Shown in pieces: positions 53,338 to 64,000 of a stretch of DNA of 64,000 nucleotides (within the stretch, counting starts at the first letter, position 1; every line of letters begins with the position of its first letter). The translations under genes were made by a program, and so were the position numbers. The notes under the pieces are model-generated. The model saw nothing but the letters and a program-made list of their open reading frames with translations, did not search any database and was not told the origin of the DNA. This DNA is from Strigamia acuminata (taxonomy: Eukaryota > Arthropoda > Chilopoda > Geophilomorpha > Linotaeniidae): positions 6,138,001 to 6,202,000 of the forward strand of contig OX442323.1 of assembly GCA_949358305.1 (NCBI GenBank), read 5' to 3'.

Positions 53338-56263
53338 TCATCTCGGAGGTACAAAATAGTTCAAACCAGACTGCCCACTACCGTAAGAACAAAACTGAGG
53401 TTCCTGGGGGTTGGCGAAAGGCAAATGTTGACCGGAAGTGGTCATATAGGACGTCTGGTTGGCCCCCTGTTGCACGAGCAGTGATTTCGGGTCGGCACTG
53501 TAATAGACACTGGACGCGTGGGCGTTAGGGTCGCGATCGGCGCCGGCCGATCTTCCTCCACTTTGGTATCCATACGCGAAAGATCTGGGACTGGATAGCG
53601 CGCGACCGGAGCCGAATGCGGGCTCGACAGCGGAGGTCGAGGCGACCGGCGCTTTCCAGGCGCCTGTGGAGCCCCACTGGTGATGCGCATCAGGTGCGTA
53701 GGCGGGGTACATGTAAACGTTTTTTGTCGTCAGGAAGGATGTTTTGGAAGCGTGTCCGTTCGGGTCGTTACAAGCGCCGACATCCATCAATGGGTAACCG
53801 CAATCCAGACTGAAGGGATCCATCCGATCTGTAGACGAGCAAAAGATAAATGTTTGCAAATGAATAAACTTTCCAAAGTGTAAACTCGAGATTTTTTCCT
53901 CTTTTTTTCCTCTTTTTTTCTCGTCTGTTTCTGACAGCTGCGTCGCCAAGGTTTTAATTTTAATATTCGCTTGTGGGATCAGATTACGGGCGAAGTTTCG
54001 CGTAAATTGATGTCTGTACATTCTTGGACGACGGGACTGTGTATTTATGTAAATTGTGTACAATTTGTGGGTTTTTGTTTTGCTTTTTTTGTTGCTTTTT
54101 CGGGGTTCTGAGTTTGGGTACGCACAATTTATATTTGCTCAAAACTCTGGTAAGGCCTGGGACTGGGCCCCCCTTACAATAATTTACATTTGGTCAAAAG
54201 TCTGGGCCCCCACAATGATTTGTATTTGGTAAACAGCCTGGGCCCCCACAATAATACGTATTATATTGTAAAAACGCTGGGCCCCCACAATAATTTGTAT
54301 TTGGTAAAAAAAAAAGCCTGGGCCCCCACAATAATACGTAGTATATTGTAAAAACGCCTGGGCCCCCACAATAATTTGTATTTGGTAAAAAACGCCCGGG
54401 CCCCCACAATTATTTGTATTTGGTAAAAAACGCCTGGGCCCCCACAATGATTTGTATTTGGTAAACAGCCTGGGCCCCCACAATAATACGTATTATATTG
54501 TAAAAACGCCTGAGCCCCCACAATAATTTGTATTTGGTAAAAAACGCCTGGGCCCCCACAATGATTTGTATTTGGTAAACAGCCTGGGCCCCCACAATAA
54601 TACGTATTTGGTAAACAGCCTGGGCCCCCACAATAATACGTAGTATATTGTAAAAACGCCTGGGCCCCCCTACAATAATTTACATTTGGTCAAAAGTCTG
54701 GGCCCCCACAATGATTTGTATTTGGTAAACAGCCTGGGCCCCCACAATAATTTGTATTTGGTAAAAAACGCCTGGGCCCCCACAATAATTTGTATTTGGT
54801 AAAAAACGCCTGGGCCCCCCCACAATAATTCCTATCTACTAGAAACCCTGGGCCCCCAACATTAAAAACGTACATTTCGACTTTCTAACCCGTATTTGAC
54901 CATTTCGGAGCCTTTAAAGACCTTGGGCCCCGCGCTAACTCATCCCCGGCTATAAGTCCCTCAATAATAAGCTAATAAGCCCCCAAACTCGACCCATAAG
55001 CCCCAAATCTAAACTAATGTGTCCCTAAACCGGATAAACGCGTTATCAGATAATAAAACCTCCATAAACTTTGAATACCATGAGATGAGGAAACCGGAAT
55101 TGAGTTGATCCTTGACTTGAGCATTCCTTGTTGCGGGGTATGTGGAGGTGTGGGCGGCCCGTGAACGTGTAAACCATCCGACGGCGGCAGCCTCGCAGTC
55201 GGCGAATCCGTGCCCGACGACGTCTCGCACAAATCCGGCTGCTGCTGCTGCTGTTGTTGCAGATGCTGCTGCTCCAATCCCATCTTCGCCGTCGACGAAC
55301 CCGCGCACGAAGCCGACGAACCCTTGAGAGGTTTCCGTCGGCGCGGCTGATACTTGTAGTCCGGGTGCTCCTTCTTGTGCACCGTGCGCAATCGTTCCGC
55401 CTCTTCGATGAACGGTTTCTTCTCGTCGTCGTTCAAAACACTGACGAAAACAATAAAATAGGACATTAGTTAATTAAATAAATGATCGCGCTCGGACAGG
55501 GAGCTGAAATGGGCTTGTTTATGTTAAAAAATCGGTGGAAATGTAAAAAAGATTAAAGTAGGCCTAATGGTCGAAGAACAAAGAGTGGACTGTTTTTGCG
55601 AGAAAGAGAAACCCAAGTACAGAAGCCGAGTCATTGTGTGGAGGGAAATTTCGAGGCATAACTCACGAATCTCGGTTGGAAAATTATCACACGATAAGGA
55701 TATGAGTGGTGGTGACTAAACGCCATAAACAAAAGGGAAGATATATTCGCTGTCAGTGGATTTAAGCGCGATTAAGCGATCGGATGCTGCGCGGCGAGTG
55801 ATGAAGATGACGGCCGTGCAGTGAAGCCGATTTCGGGGGTTTTGACGAAAAAGGAAAAATCGACGGATTTTCGCGTTGAAAAATTCGAAAAAATTCGAAA
55901 AAATTTGAAAAAATAAAAATATTTTTTTTTTAAATTATTAACTCACCGCCATAATTTTCCGAGCGTTTTGCTCAATTCGGCGTTGTGGAGATGCGGGTAT
56001 TGGTCGGCTAATTTTCGTCTCGCGGCCTGCGCCCAGACCATGAAGGCGTTCATGGGTCGTTTGACGTGCGGTTTTCGCTTTTCTCCGCTCGCTGGTTTGG
56101 TGGTGACGGGTACCAATGTCCAATCGTAGCCTTTGAGTAGTCTGCCGACCGCTTCCTGCAAGTGTCGGTCGGGATCGGGGTCGGCGGGGTCGGCGGATGG
56201 CGTGGATGTTTCGGGGATTTTCTTGCGCGTGTGCAACACTTCCAAGCGCGAGTCGGAGTCCAT
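53338..56263 (-). CDS. SoxE transcription factor (Sox8/9/10 class), copy 1
   Basis: SoxE proteins bind DNA as dimers through an HMG box and direct gonad, glia and skeletal programmes. Exons: 55947-56263, 55079-55440, 53338-53828; 389 residues. The dimerisation region [20 protein letters not shown] precedes the HMG box ([20 protein letters not shown] to [16 protein letters not shown]). The first intron splits the HMG box after KLWR, the usual SoxE position. Exon 2 has a polyglutamine run and [11 protein letters not shown]; exon 3 is the Ser/Tyr-rich transactivation tail ending YFVPPR. The exon 2 donor (G|GTATTC) was chosen because it alone gives the right phase without losing homology. AATAAA lies near 53150. 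The ATG is preceded by a CCAAT box (GATTGGCTG) and a TTTATAAAT. Confidence 0.95.
54145..54860. repeat. GGGCCCCC-containing minisatellite in SoxE intron 2
   Basis: Units of about 36-38 bp: GCCTGGGCCCCCACAATAAT then TTGTATTTGGTAAAAAAC, with an alternative half (ACGTATTATATTGTAAAAAC). Subtypes alternate, giving a higher-order pattern. Confidence 0.95.
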
Positions 56264-57094
56264 CGTTGTGTTGGATTAAGAGGTTGAGTTGGGGAAAGTA
56301 AGCGGCACCTCAAAATACAAAGAGGAGACTCATCAAGGAACCCGGGCAGCCAATCGGGGATCACCGATTCATTGCGGCGCCGCCCACAGAGACAAGCCAC
56401 ATGACGAAAAATGTGAGGCTGTTTGGAAAAAAAGGAAGAAGTTTGAGAATTTATAAATAAAATTAAAATTTATATTTTTTTTGGAGTTTGTGTGAGATTT
56501 GTTGAATTTTTGTGGAGGATTTTGTAATTTTTTGGTTTTTTGGTGTTTTTTTTTTAATTTTTTTTAATTTTTTAAAATTTTTTTAAATTTTTTTTTAATT
56601 TTTTTAATTTTTTTAGAATTTTATATAAAATTTATTAAATTTTTATGGAGTGTTTTGTTGATTTTGAATATTTTAAATATTTTTTTTTGATATTATTGAA
56701 TTTTTTTGATTTTTCGATTTGATTTTATTTTTTAATTTTTATTTATGGAATTAATTTATGTTTTGTTTACTCGAACGACATTACAATTTCATATGTTGGG
56801 TTTATAAAATAGCGACCACACGCGCTGTTTGAGACATCAACCACGTGCACGAGCGGTGCAGAATATAAACACGGTGAGCAGTTTTAGTATCAAATTAAAA
56901 ATCACTGGTTTGCAGTATGAAACAGTCAAAGAAAGGCCGCCATTACCCCATGTGGTTCAACAACTAGACATGTGCAATAAGATGTCACGGTTCAAAACGT
57001 TTCACCATTTCGATGTCATACCCTCAAAAATAGACCATTTCTCGCACATAACTTACCAAAAATCCTCAACAACAAAACAAAATCAAACCAATCA

Positions 57095-57860
57095 CACCCA
57101 AAATAATTCATTCCAAACCCAAATAATTCATTCCAAACCCAAATAATTCATTCCAAACCCAAATAATTCATTCCAAATCCAAATAATTCATTCTAAACCC
57201 AAATAATCCATTTTAAACCCAAATAATCCATTTTAAACCCAAATAATTCATTCCAAACCCAAAATAATTCATTCCAAACCCAAAATAATTCATTCAAAAC
57301 CCAAATAACTCATTTTAAACACAAATAATCCATTTTAAACGAAAATAATCCATTTTAAACGAAAATAATCCATTTTAAACGAAAATAATCCATTTTAAAC
57401 GAAAATAATCCATTTTAAACGAAAATAATCCATTTTAAACGAAAATAATCCATTTTAAACGAAAATAATCCATTTTAAACGAAAATAATCCATTTTAAAC
57501 GAAAATAATCCATTTTAAACGAAAATAATCCATTTTAAACGAAAATAATCCATTTTAAACCCAAATAATTCATTTTAAACACAAAATAATTCATTTTAAA
57601 CACAAAATAATTCATTCTAAACCAAAATAATTCATTCTAAACCAAAATAATCCATTCTAAACCCAAAATAATTCATTTTAAACCCAAAATACCGTAATTC
57701 ATTCCAAACCCAAAATAATTCATTCCAAACCCAAAATAATTCATTCCAAACCCAAAATAATTCATTCCAAACCCAAATAATTCATTTTAAACACAAATAA
57801 TTCATTTTAAACGAAAATAATTCATTCTAAACCCAAATAATTCATTCTAAACCAAAATTC
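57095..57860. repeat. 20/21-bp minisatellite between the SoxE genes
   Basis: Outer units AAATAATTCATTCCAAACCC; centre about 12 perfect copies of GAAAATAATCCATTTTAAAC (20 bp, about 57340-57560). The homogenised centre with diverged edges is typical of unequal exchange. Confidence 0.95.
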
Positions 57861-59154
57861 ACACATTTTCCATCTTCTCAAACCCTTTAAACCATCCTAA
57901 CAACGAACTAAACCCCAAAAAACCCAAACAAACATGATATTACCCAATAAAACCTATAAAAAAAAACCTAAAAAAAACCCCAAAATGTCAAACATTTCTC
58001 CCACCATACAAATTTCCCAACTCCCATATATTTCCCCACCCAAAACCCCCAAAAAAACCGCTTATAAATAACGGGATGTGAATCTAATTGCAATTTGTGC
58101 GCAAAATTACTGTGCACCACTGTTTTACACACGAAGGGAGACTTATGTTACCCCCAAGTTGATTTAAGGTGCCTCTAACCCTTCTTCCGCAAACGGAAGC
58201 CCAAAAAACCCAGAAAAAAGAGCCCCAAAACGGACCCCACAGCTAGACACTTCTTTGTCTTTCCACTCAGCACACCCCTTTGGAATGTGCACATCTAATT
58301 GACATTTCAAACGTGACGACACAAAAAATGCAGATACCTAACGACGTGGGTGGAGTTTAGGTCGTATCGCGTCCTAGCCCGCTTCCACGAGTCCATCTGG
58401 ACGTTTTACAACGCGGGACGAAGAATCGGGAACGAGTCGACGGGTTTCTCAATGGGCCGTTGCAGTTAAACTCTGTTTTTAACCATATTTGATGCGCGAA
58501 TGTTTCGCGGAGAAAATGGCACAAGTTGAATGCATGTGTCACGGGTGCAGACAAGCGTGACGAGTGTGTGGCACAAGCAGATCGCTTGTGTTGCGGGTTT
58601 TATGGCTCTGTTTTTACAGGTAAATCACTCGCGAGTCTGCGCAAATCTGTCCGAGTGAATGATGTTTGCAGGATTTATATCGCGCTCTGTTTCGGTGTCG
58701 GCGTGTCGGGGGTTTGGCCGCGGCGATGAAAAGATTTTGAGTGATTGGAAAAGAATTGGAAGCTAATTTGGGCCGAAATTGATGTTGGTTTGTACCTGGA
58801 ACTCCTGGAAGAAGGTTTGTGAAGGGGAAATAATCTTCGCGTTGATTTAGTGCTAGATTAATGGGATTCGCGAGGATTTAGACTAGTTGCGGCTTTCTTT
58901 AGTGAGGGATGTTGGAAGTCGGCAGCAGATCAATCTAACTACAAATAGGAAATGAGATAAAAGTAAATGTTACATTTGTTTCGTATAAATTACTGACAGG
59001 GGGCTATTTTGGTGTTTAAATGCGAAAAAGTGATCTAATTTCACTAGAAACATGGAAAAAATGGGATTTTTTTTAAGGGGAATCGTGTTTTTCGTGCGTT
59101 TTTGGCACCGAAAATAGAAATAAATGGTCTAGTTTCGGCGGAAAAACGAAAATT

Positions 59155-59460
59155 TTGATGCAAAACATGAAGTTTCTTCATCATTTTGATGCAAAACTTG
59201 AATTTTGTTCATCATTTTGATGCAAAACACGAATTTTCTTCATCATTTTGATGCAAAACGAATTTTCTTCATCATTTTGATGCAAAACTTGAATTTTCTT
59301 CATCATTTTGATGCAAAACATGAATTTTCTTCATCATTTTGATGCAAAACTTGAATTTTCTTCATCATTTTGATGCAAAACATGAATTTTCTTCATCATT
59401 TTGATGCAAAACATGAATTTTCTTCATCATTTTGATGCAAAACACGAATTTTCTTCATTT
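59155..59460. repeat. 31-bp minisatellite
   Basis: Units contain TTCTTCATCATTTTGATGCA and AAACATGAATT. Confidence 0.9.
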
Positions 59461-61175
59461 ATGTCACCAAAAATAGGAATAATTGATTCAATTTCAGCAT
59501 AAAAAAGCACCAAAACCCAAAATTTCAATACAAATAATCAATTTTCTTCATTTTTATCCCCAAAGATAAAAACAAATGATCCAATTCCAGTCTAAAAAGG
59601 CCCTAAAAACCAAAATTTCAAACCAAATCACGAATTTGTTGCATTTTCATCACCAAAAATACTTGTCACTCGTGTATTTTAAGAATAAAAAAAAAAAACA
59701 CAGACTAAAATAAATTAAAAATTCAACTCGTGAATTGCGATTCCAATTATTCGCCTCACCACTAATGTGTGAAATCACGAAGCAACTTTTATTTCTGCTC
59801 GAAATGCACACAAGCGACGTGTGTCCTATTAAGATACACCTTGTCAAATTGTGAAGTTGAGCTCAAATGTTCTCCACGATGAGAGAACTCTTTGTTCGTC
59901 GCCATGCGCACCAAACTGAGAAGGGGATGATGGGGAGGGCCCGCAACCGCGATCATAGCACAGCAAATGGATGCCTCTCCTCTCCTCTCCACTCCTCAGT
60001 CCCCTTGCCAAACGCCATCCATCTCACGGCGCGGGCTGCTGATCACGGCTCCATGAGACAATGTTGGCACCGACTACACAGGCCGCTTTATGGTGCGCGC
60101 CGACGCACTTGCACCTGTTTGCATACCGAACATGCTCTGCCAACACCAATGGCCATTCAGGGCACACTTCTCATTAACATTCGTCTTTAATATCACCAAT
60201 TTTCAAACATACGCTGTATATTCATCGCATATTGAGCGATTATTCGTCCGCACAGGTCGCAAGATTCAGCGCCATTTTATTCAGCGCCATTTTGTATCGC
60301 TTTTCAAAATGTAGTGCAGCATTTCGCATTATTCGTATTATTTGCTTAATACAATTGAAAAAATTCATTTGAATATACATTTGACAAATAATAACGCATT
60401 TTTTAATATTAATCATTTGCTAACCTGTAGCATGTTAAAATGTATTACGAAATGCGTTGTCGGCTTGTCGCGAAACCCGATGCATTTCAAAACACCAAAT
60501 TTCAACATATTTTTGATTTTAATCATTTTTGAAACCCCTTAACGTTAAAGAATACGCAAAAATGTGGTAAAAACCCAAAGATACGTGATACAAATGAACT
60601 TAAACTGCGGAAACCATCAATTAGTCCACGCTTGTCAACGCACAGTGGACACGGAGTCACGGTCACTCCTGTATGTTGCAATATCTTTTCGCTTTTACCT
60701 CTGAAACTCAAAAATAAACAATAAAAATGAAATAAGTGATTATATAAGACGTGTGTTTGTTTATTTACACAACATCTGTTGAAATAAACATTGGATATGG
60801 TCCTTGAATTAGTAGGAAATGGTAGGGGATGCCTTTTAATAGTCTTTTGTACAACATTTGAATGCTTTATGAATCCATAGTGATAAACAAATGGCTTTTA
60901 CACCCACGAATAAAACCCTGTAGTTGTTTTCATTCATATTCATTCATCCAACTGCTACAACTGCTCAACAAAATCAGCCATAAGCCAATAATAGTATAAT
61001 GCAATGCATCATCATTACCATCACCATTCATTCACAAGAAAAGAAAACAACATTTAAAACTGACATAAACATAAAGGTGTTTCATTCACAAACCTAGTGA
61101 CAAATTAGCATTTGCTTCGTGATAAATGCGTGTGGAAAATCGTTGATTTTGTAAATAAAAAAACTCGAACACCCT

Positions 61176-61466
61176 GTTTATTTGTTTGGAATTATTACGA
61201 AATACGGCTTGTATTTGAATTATAGTGTAATTATTTGATTGGTGCGTTGTGCACTTTGGAATTTGTATAAAAATAATCGTTAATGACCATCGGTAGATGC
61301 AACCGACGTCGCACATGGACGTCGTTTATTTGTTTATTTGTTTGGAATTATTACGAAATATGGCTTGTATTTGAATTATAGTGTAATTATTTGATTGGTG
61401 CGTTGTGCACTTTGGAATTCGTAAAAATAATTCGTTAATGACCATCGGTAGATGCAACCGACGTCG
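61176..61466. repeat. 155-bp tandem duplication
   Basis: Copies 61176-61311 and 61332-61466 are nearly identical, including CCATCGGTAGATGCAACCGA followed by CGTCG. It is not a simple repeat, so it is a recent duplication of unique sequence. Confidence 0.9.
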
Positions 61467-62318
61467 TTTGACTTCGCTAAAAATTAAACTACTCTTATTA
61501 CGAGCAATTGATAATGAAATAAACCTTTTTACCTTTTAAGTTTGATCATTTTTGGTGTTTTTGGAGGAGCAGTGATGAGTGTGGTTGTATCAGGTCTCTG
61601 TCCACACTGGTTATGGCGTGCAACTCGTGTTCTGCGATGATTCCTGCAAGCATAGAAGCAACAAAAGTCTGTTATGAGTGTTGATGAAAGATCTCCTGTG
61701 TCTCCACACCCTTGCTGATCAGATGGCAGAGTAGGATGCACTCAAACAAGCCTTTAAGGTACAGAGATAAGGTGAGGATGAAGGGTTGACTTTATTCAAG
61801 CTTGTTGACAACTTGACTGATTTCGATGGTTATATTTAAATCATTTAGTCATACAATGTGGTTTGTGGTGAATTTAGGCATAAAATGAGGTTAATTTCGT
61901 GGGGTTTGGTCCTGATTATGTTAATTATGGAATGCCATGTGAATTTCATTATGTTTATTAGGAAAAATGCATTTTTTTTTTTTGTGGAATTTTATTATTT
62001 TCGCATAGTTTAATGGTGAAAAACAGACCTGTTGGGTGTCGCTTTTCTCGGTTTCTTTGATCTTGCCGAACCCACCAACAACTTCCTCTCACCCTTGGGG
62101 AGGAGGCGCATGCGTGGCATGTGGACACCATTCTAGCCACATGATGGCATTCCATGGCCAAATTAAGAGGAAAAAATAAAATAAAAATAAACAACAACAA
62201 AGAAATTGCATGAAAATTTAATAAATCAAAATTTGCATGAATTAAAAAATTGTGGTATGATTTTTTTGTGATTTATGATTAAAAACTGATATGTTATTAT
62301 CATAAATGTCATCTACAG

Positions 62319-62480
62319 AAGCCTAGACGGCGCGGAACACTCGAGGAAAGAAGGGAAAGTCGTTTATCATTGGAACAGCAGATAAACACGAATGACGTCG
62401 TTGCTTCGCTTGCGCTACGTGATCGTAAGAGATGTCTTTCTTGTCTCACACGAGTTGTCGCTAGAGGGATACAGCTACTG
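62319..62480 (+). CDS. isolated internal-exon candidate, basic 54-aa peptide
   Basis: Bounded by acceptor CATCTACAG and donor CTACTG|GTATGT, open in frame 0 for exactly 54 codons: KPRRRGTLEERRESRLSLEQ, then QINTNDVVASLALRDRKRCL and SCLTRVVARGIQLL. Composition is protein-like and GC-richer than the flanks. No partner exon was found in the window; family not recognised. Confidence 0.35.
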
Positions 62481-62699
62481 GTATGTTGGTCAGTGTTTCT
62501 TGTGATTACGTCATATGAAACTGTGATGTTATCTGCCAAGTATTTCCCAATATGCCACTTGACATCGCACAAGAAGGGAGGGCAGAAATTTGAGAAAATT
62601 AATTGTAAAAATAAAAATTTTAAAAATAGAGTTTGTGTTATTTTCTCAGCATCTTGTTGCCGTGACAACGCGCAATTAAATACAATTTCAATTTGATTT

Positions 62700-63250
62700 G
62701 ATGTTTTGAAATTTTGAAATTTCAATATTTGGAAAATTTGAGATTTCAAGATTTTAAAAATTTGAAATTTAGGAAAATTTAAGAAAATGTAAAAAAAATG
62801 TAAGAAAATTTAAGAAAATTTAAAAAAATTCAAGAAAATTTAAAAAAGTTTTAAAAAATTTAAGAAAATTTAAGAAAACTTAAGAAAATTTAAGAAAATT
62901 TTAAGAAATATTAAGAAATTTTAAGAAATTTTAAGAAATTTTAAGAAATTTTTAAGAAATTTTAAGAAATTTTAAGAAATTTTTAAGAAATTTTCAGAAA
63001 TTTTCAGAAATCTTCAGAAAATTTCAAAAAATTTCAGAAAACTTTAGAAAATTTCAGAAAACTTTAGAAAATTTAAGAAAACTTTAGAAAACTTTAGAAA
63101 ACTTTAGAAAATATCAAAAAATTCAAGAAAATTTCCGAAAATTTCCGAAAATTCAAGAAAATTTAAAAATATTTAAGAAAATTTCAGATAATTCAAGAAA
63201 ATTTAAAAATATTTAAGAAAATAAGAAAATTAAAGAAAACTTAAGAAAAT
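62700..63250. repeat. AAGAAATTTT-type short tandem repeat
   Basis: About 10-bp units (AATTTAAGAA, ATTTTAAGAA, ATTTCAGAAA) grading into each other. Confidence 0.9.
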
Positions 63251-63495
63251 CTAAATTCGAAAAATCTGATGTTTCGACATTTCGTCATTTCTCACCTTCA
63301 AAACGTTTCTTACCTTTCGATTTAAACATCTAATTCGAATGATTCAAACCGCCTCCATAGCTCGATGATTACAGACTATATCCGAGTGAATGACAAATGA
63401 TCAACTGATCACACAGGTGTAGAACCGCCTAAAGCACCAGACCACAGGTGAAGCGAACCTGCGAACCTCCATTCCTCATTTACATATCCCAAAAC

Positions 63496-63504
63496 TATAT
63501 ATAG
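63496..63504 (+). promoter_or_regulatory. TATA box of SoxE copy 2
   Basis: TATATATAG, 187 bp upstream of the first possible ATG (63683), in the correct orientation. Confidence 0.5.
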
Positions 63505-63682
63505 AAACCAAAACAAAAAAAAATCAATAAAAAATCGTCAAAATTCCATCCAAACCAAAACATTTTCCCCAATTAATATTTCCCTTGAATTTCCCTAGCG
63601 CCGCCTTCCGCTGGGGCGGGCACCCCCTGAAAACGACGCATGCGCATTGGTAGATGCACAGGGGCGGGTTCGAGCGCTCAAC

Positions 63683-64000
63683 ATGAGCAAGGCGCGAGTC
63701 CAAAGAGGTTTATTCACGCTTCGCTCGCGTACCCAGATGGACGATTCGATTCCCGCTTCGTACAACGGGTACAGACCCGCGAGTTTCGATTCGGGGCCCG
63801 AGAGCGACGGGGACTCGTCGGACGGAGGCGCAGGTGGGGATGAGCGCTTCTCGTCCTGCATCCGCGAAGCTGTCACGCGCGTACTCAAAGGGTATGATTG
63901 GACTCTGGTGCCACTGCCCACGAAGAATAACGGTGGAGATAAGAGGAAACCGCATGTCAAGAGACCTATGAACGCTTTTATGGTGTGGGCACAGGCGGCG
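63683..64000 (+). CDS. SoxE transcription factor, copy 2, first exon (cut by window edge)
   Basis: The frame reads [20 protein letters not shown] from 63737, then [20 protein letters not shown] (dimerisation region) and [20 protein letters not shown], running off the edge inside the HMG box. An in-frame upstream ATG at 63683 in good context (CAACATGAG) would add 18 residues ([18 protein letters not shown]); I cannot decide. It differs from copy 1 in its acidic Gly/Ser-rich N-terminus ([16 protein letters not shown]). It is transcribed away from copy 1. Confidence 0.93.
   Translation, partial: MSKARVQRGLFTLRSRTQMDDSIPASYNGYRPASFDSGPESDGDSSDGGAGGDERFSSCIREAVTRVLKGYDWTLVPLPTKNNGGDKRKPHVKRPMNAFMVWAQAA

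Larger units (their letters stand above)
56264..63682. other. 7.4-kb spacer between head-to-head SoxE genes
   Basis: No complete gene. It contains a plus-strand TATAAAATAG at 56801 followed by a strong donor ACACG|GTGAGC at 56873 (possible non-coding first exon); a minisatellite at 57095-57860; a GC-richer patch at 58330-58740; repeats at 59155-59460; a GC-rich 500-bp patch at 59760-60250; a tandem duplication at 61176-61466; a candidate exon at 62319-62480; and AAGAAATTTT repeats at 62700-63250. The GC-richer patches are the best enhancer candidates. Confidence 0.5.

Overview
This is an AT-rich nuclear window from an animal. Genes are split by many short introns of about 45-100 nt, with GT-AG splice sites, TATA/CCAAT promoters and AATAAA signals. 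I joined the exons by hand; for each of the main recognised genes every joined exon keeps reading frame. Gene content (FRY, TRIM23, calreticulin, an SNX9-type nexin, ALG6, a GT92-type protein, HSD17B12 and two SoxE genes) is bilaterian. A U12-type AT-AC intron, tRNA-derived SINEs, compact introns and paired SoxE genes suggest an arthropod, perhaps a chelicerate, but the sequence does not prove it.

Layout. 0.8-13.6 kb (-): FRY, 31 coding exons, 3' end outside the window. 13.6-15.6 kb: FRY 5' region with a possible alternative first-exon pair. 16-21.5 kb: cluster of SINEs and foldback elements. 21.6-25.0 kb (+): TRIM23. 25.4-27.4 kb (-): calreticulin, sharing a 299-bp promoter with an ER-stress element with a C19orf44/DUF4614-like gene (+, 27.7-29.5 kb). 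31.8-33.0 kb (+): unknown 188-aa protein. 33.0-36.1 kb: 3' region with two related microRNA-like hairpins. 36.1-41.8 kb (-): SNX9/18/33-type sorting nexin. 42.4-45.5 kb (-): ALG6, divergent from a GT92-like gene (+, 45.7-47.0 kb). 47.7-50.9 kb (-): HSD17B12-type reductase. 51.8-53.0 kb: unresolved coding-like stretch. 53.3-56.3 kb (-) and 63.7 kb to the edge (+): two SoxE genes head to head, 7.4 kb apart.

Functional themes: ER folding, glycosylation and lipid synthesis (calreticulin, ALG6, HSD17B12), membrane traffic (SNX, TRIM23), morphogenesis (FRY) and neural crest/gonad-type transcription factors (SoxE). They are neighbours, not an operon.

The most unusual property is that most larger introns carry their own minisatellite, unrelated in sequence to the next, yet the hand-measured unit lengths nearly all fall at 20-21, 30-31 or 41 bp, multiples of about 10.3 bp. 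Other notable points: the twin hairpins, the U12 intron in ALG6, a GC-AG intron in TRIM23, the perfect ERSE of calreticulin, its HDEF ending, and a GT92 protein lacking the acidic DxD-type motif.
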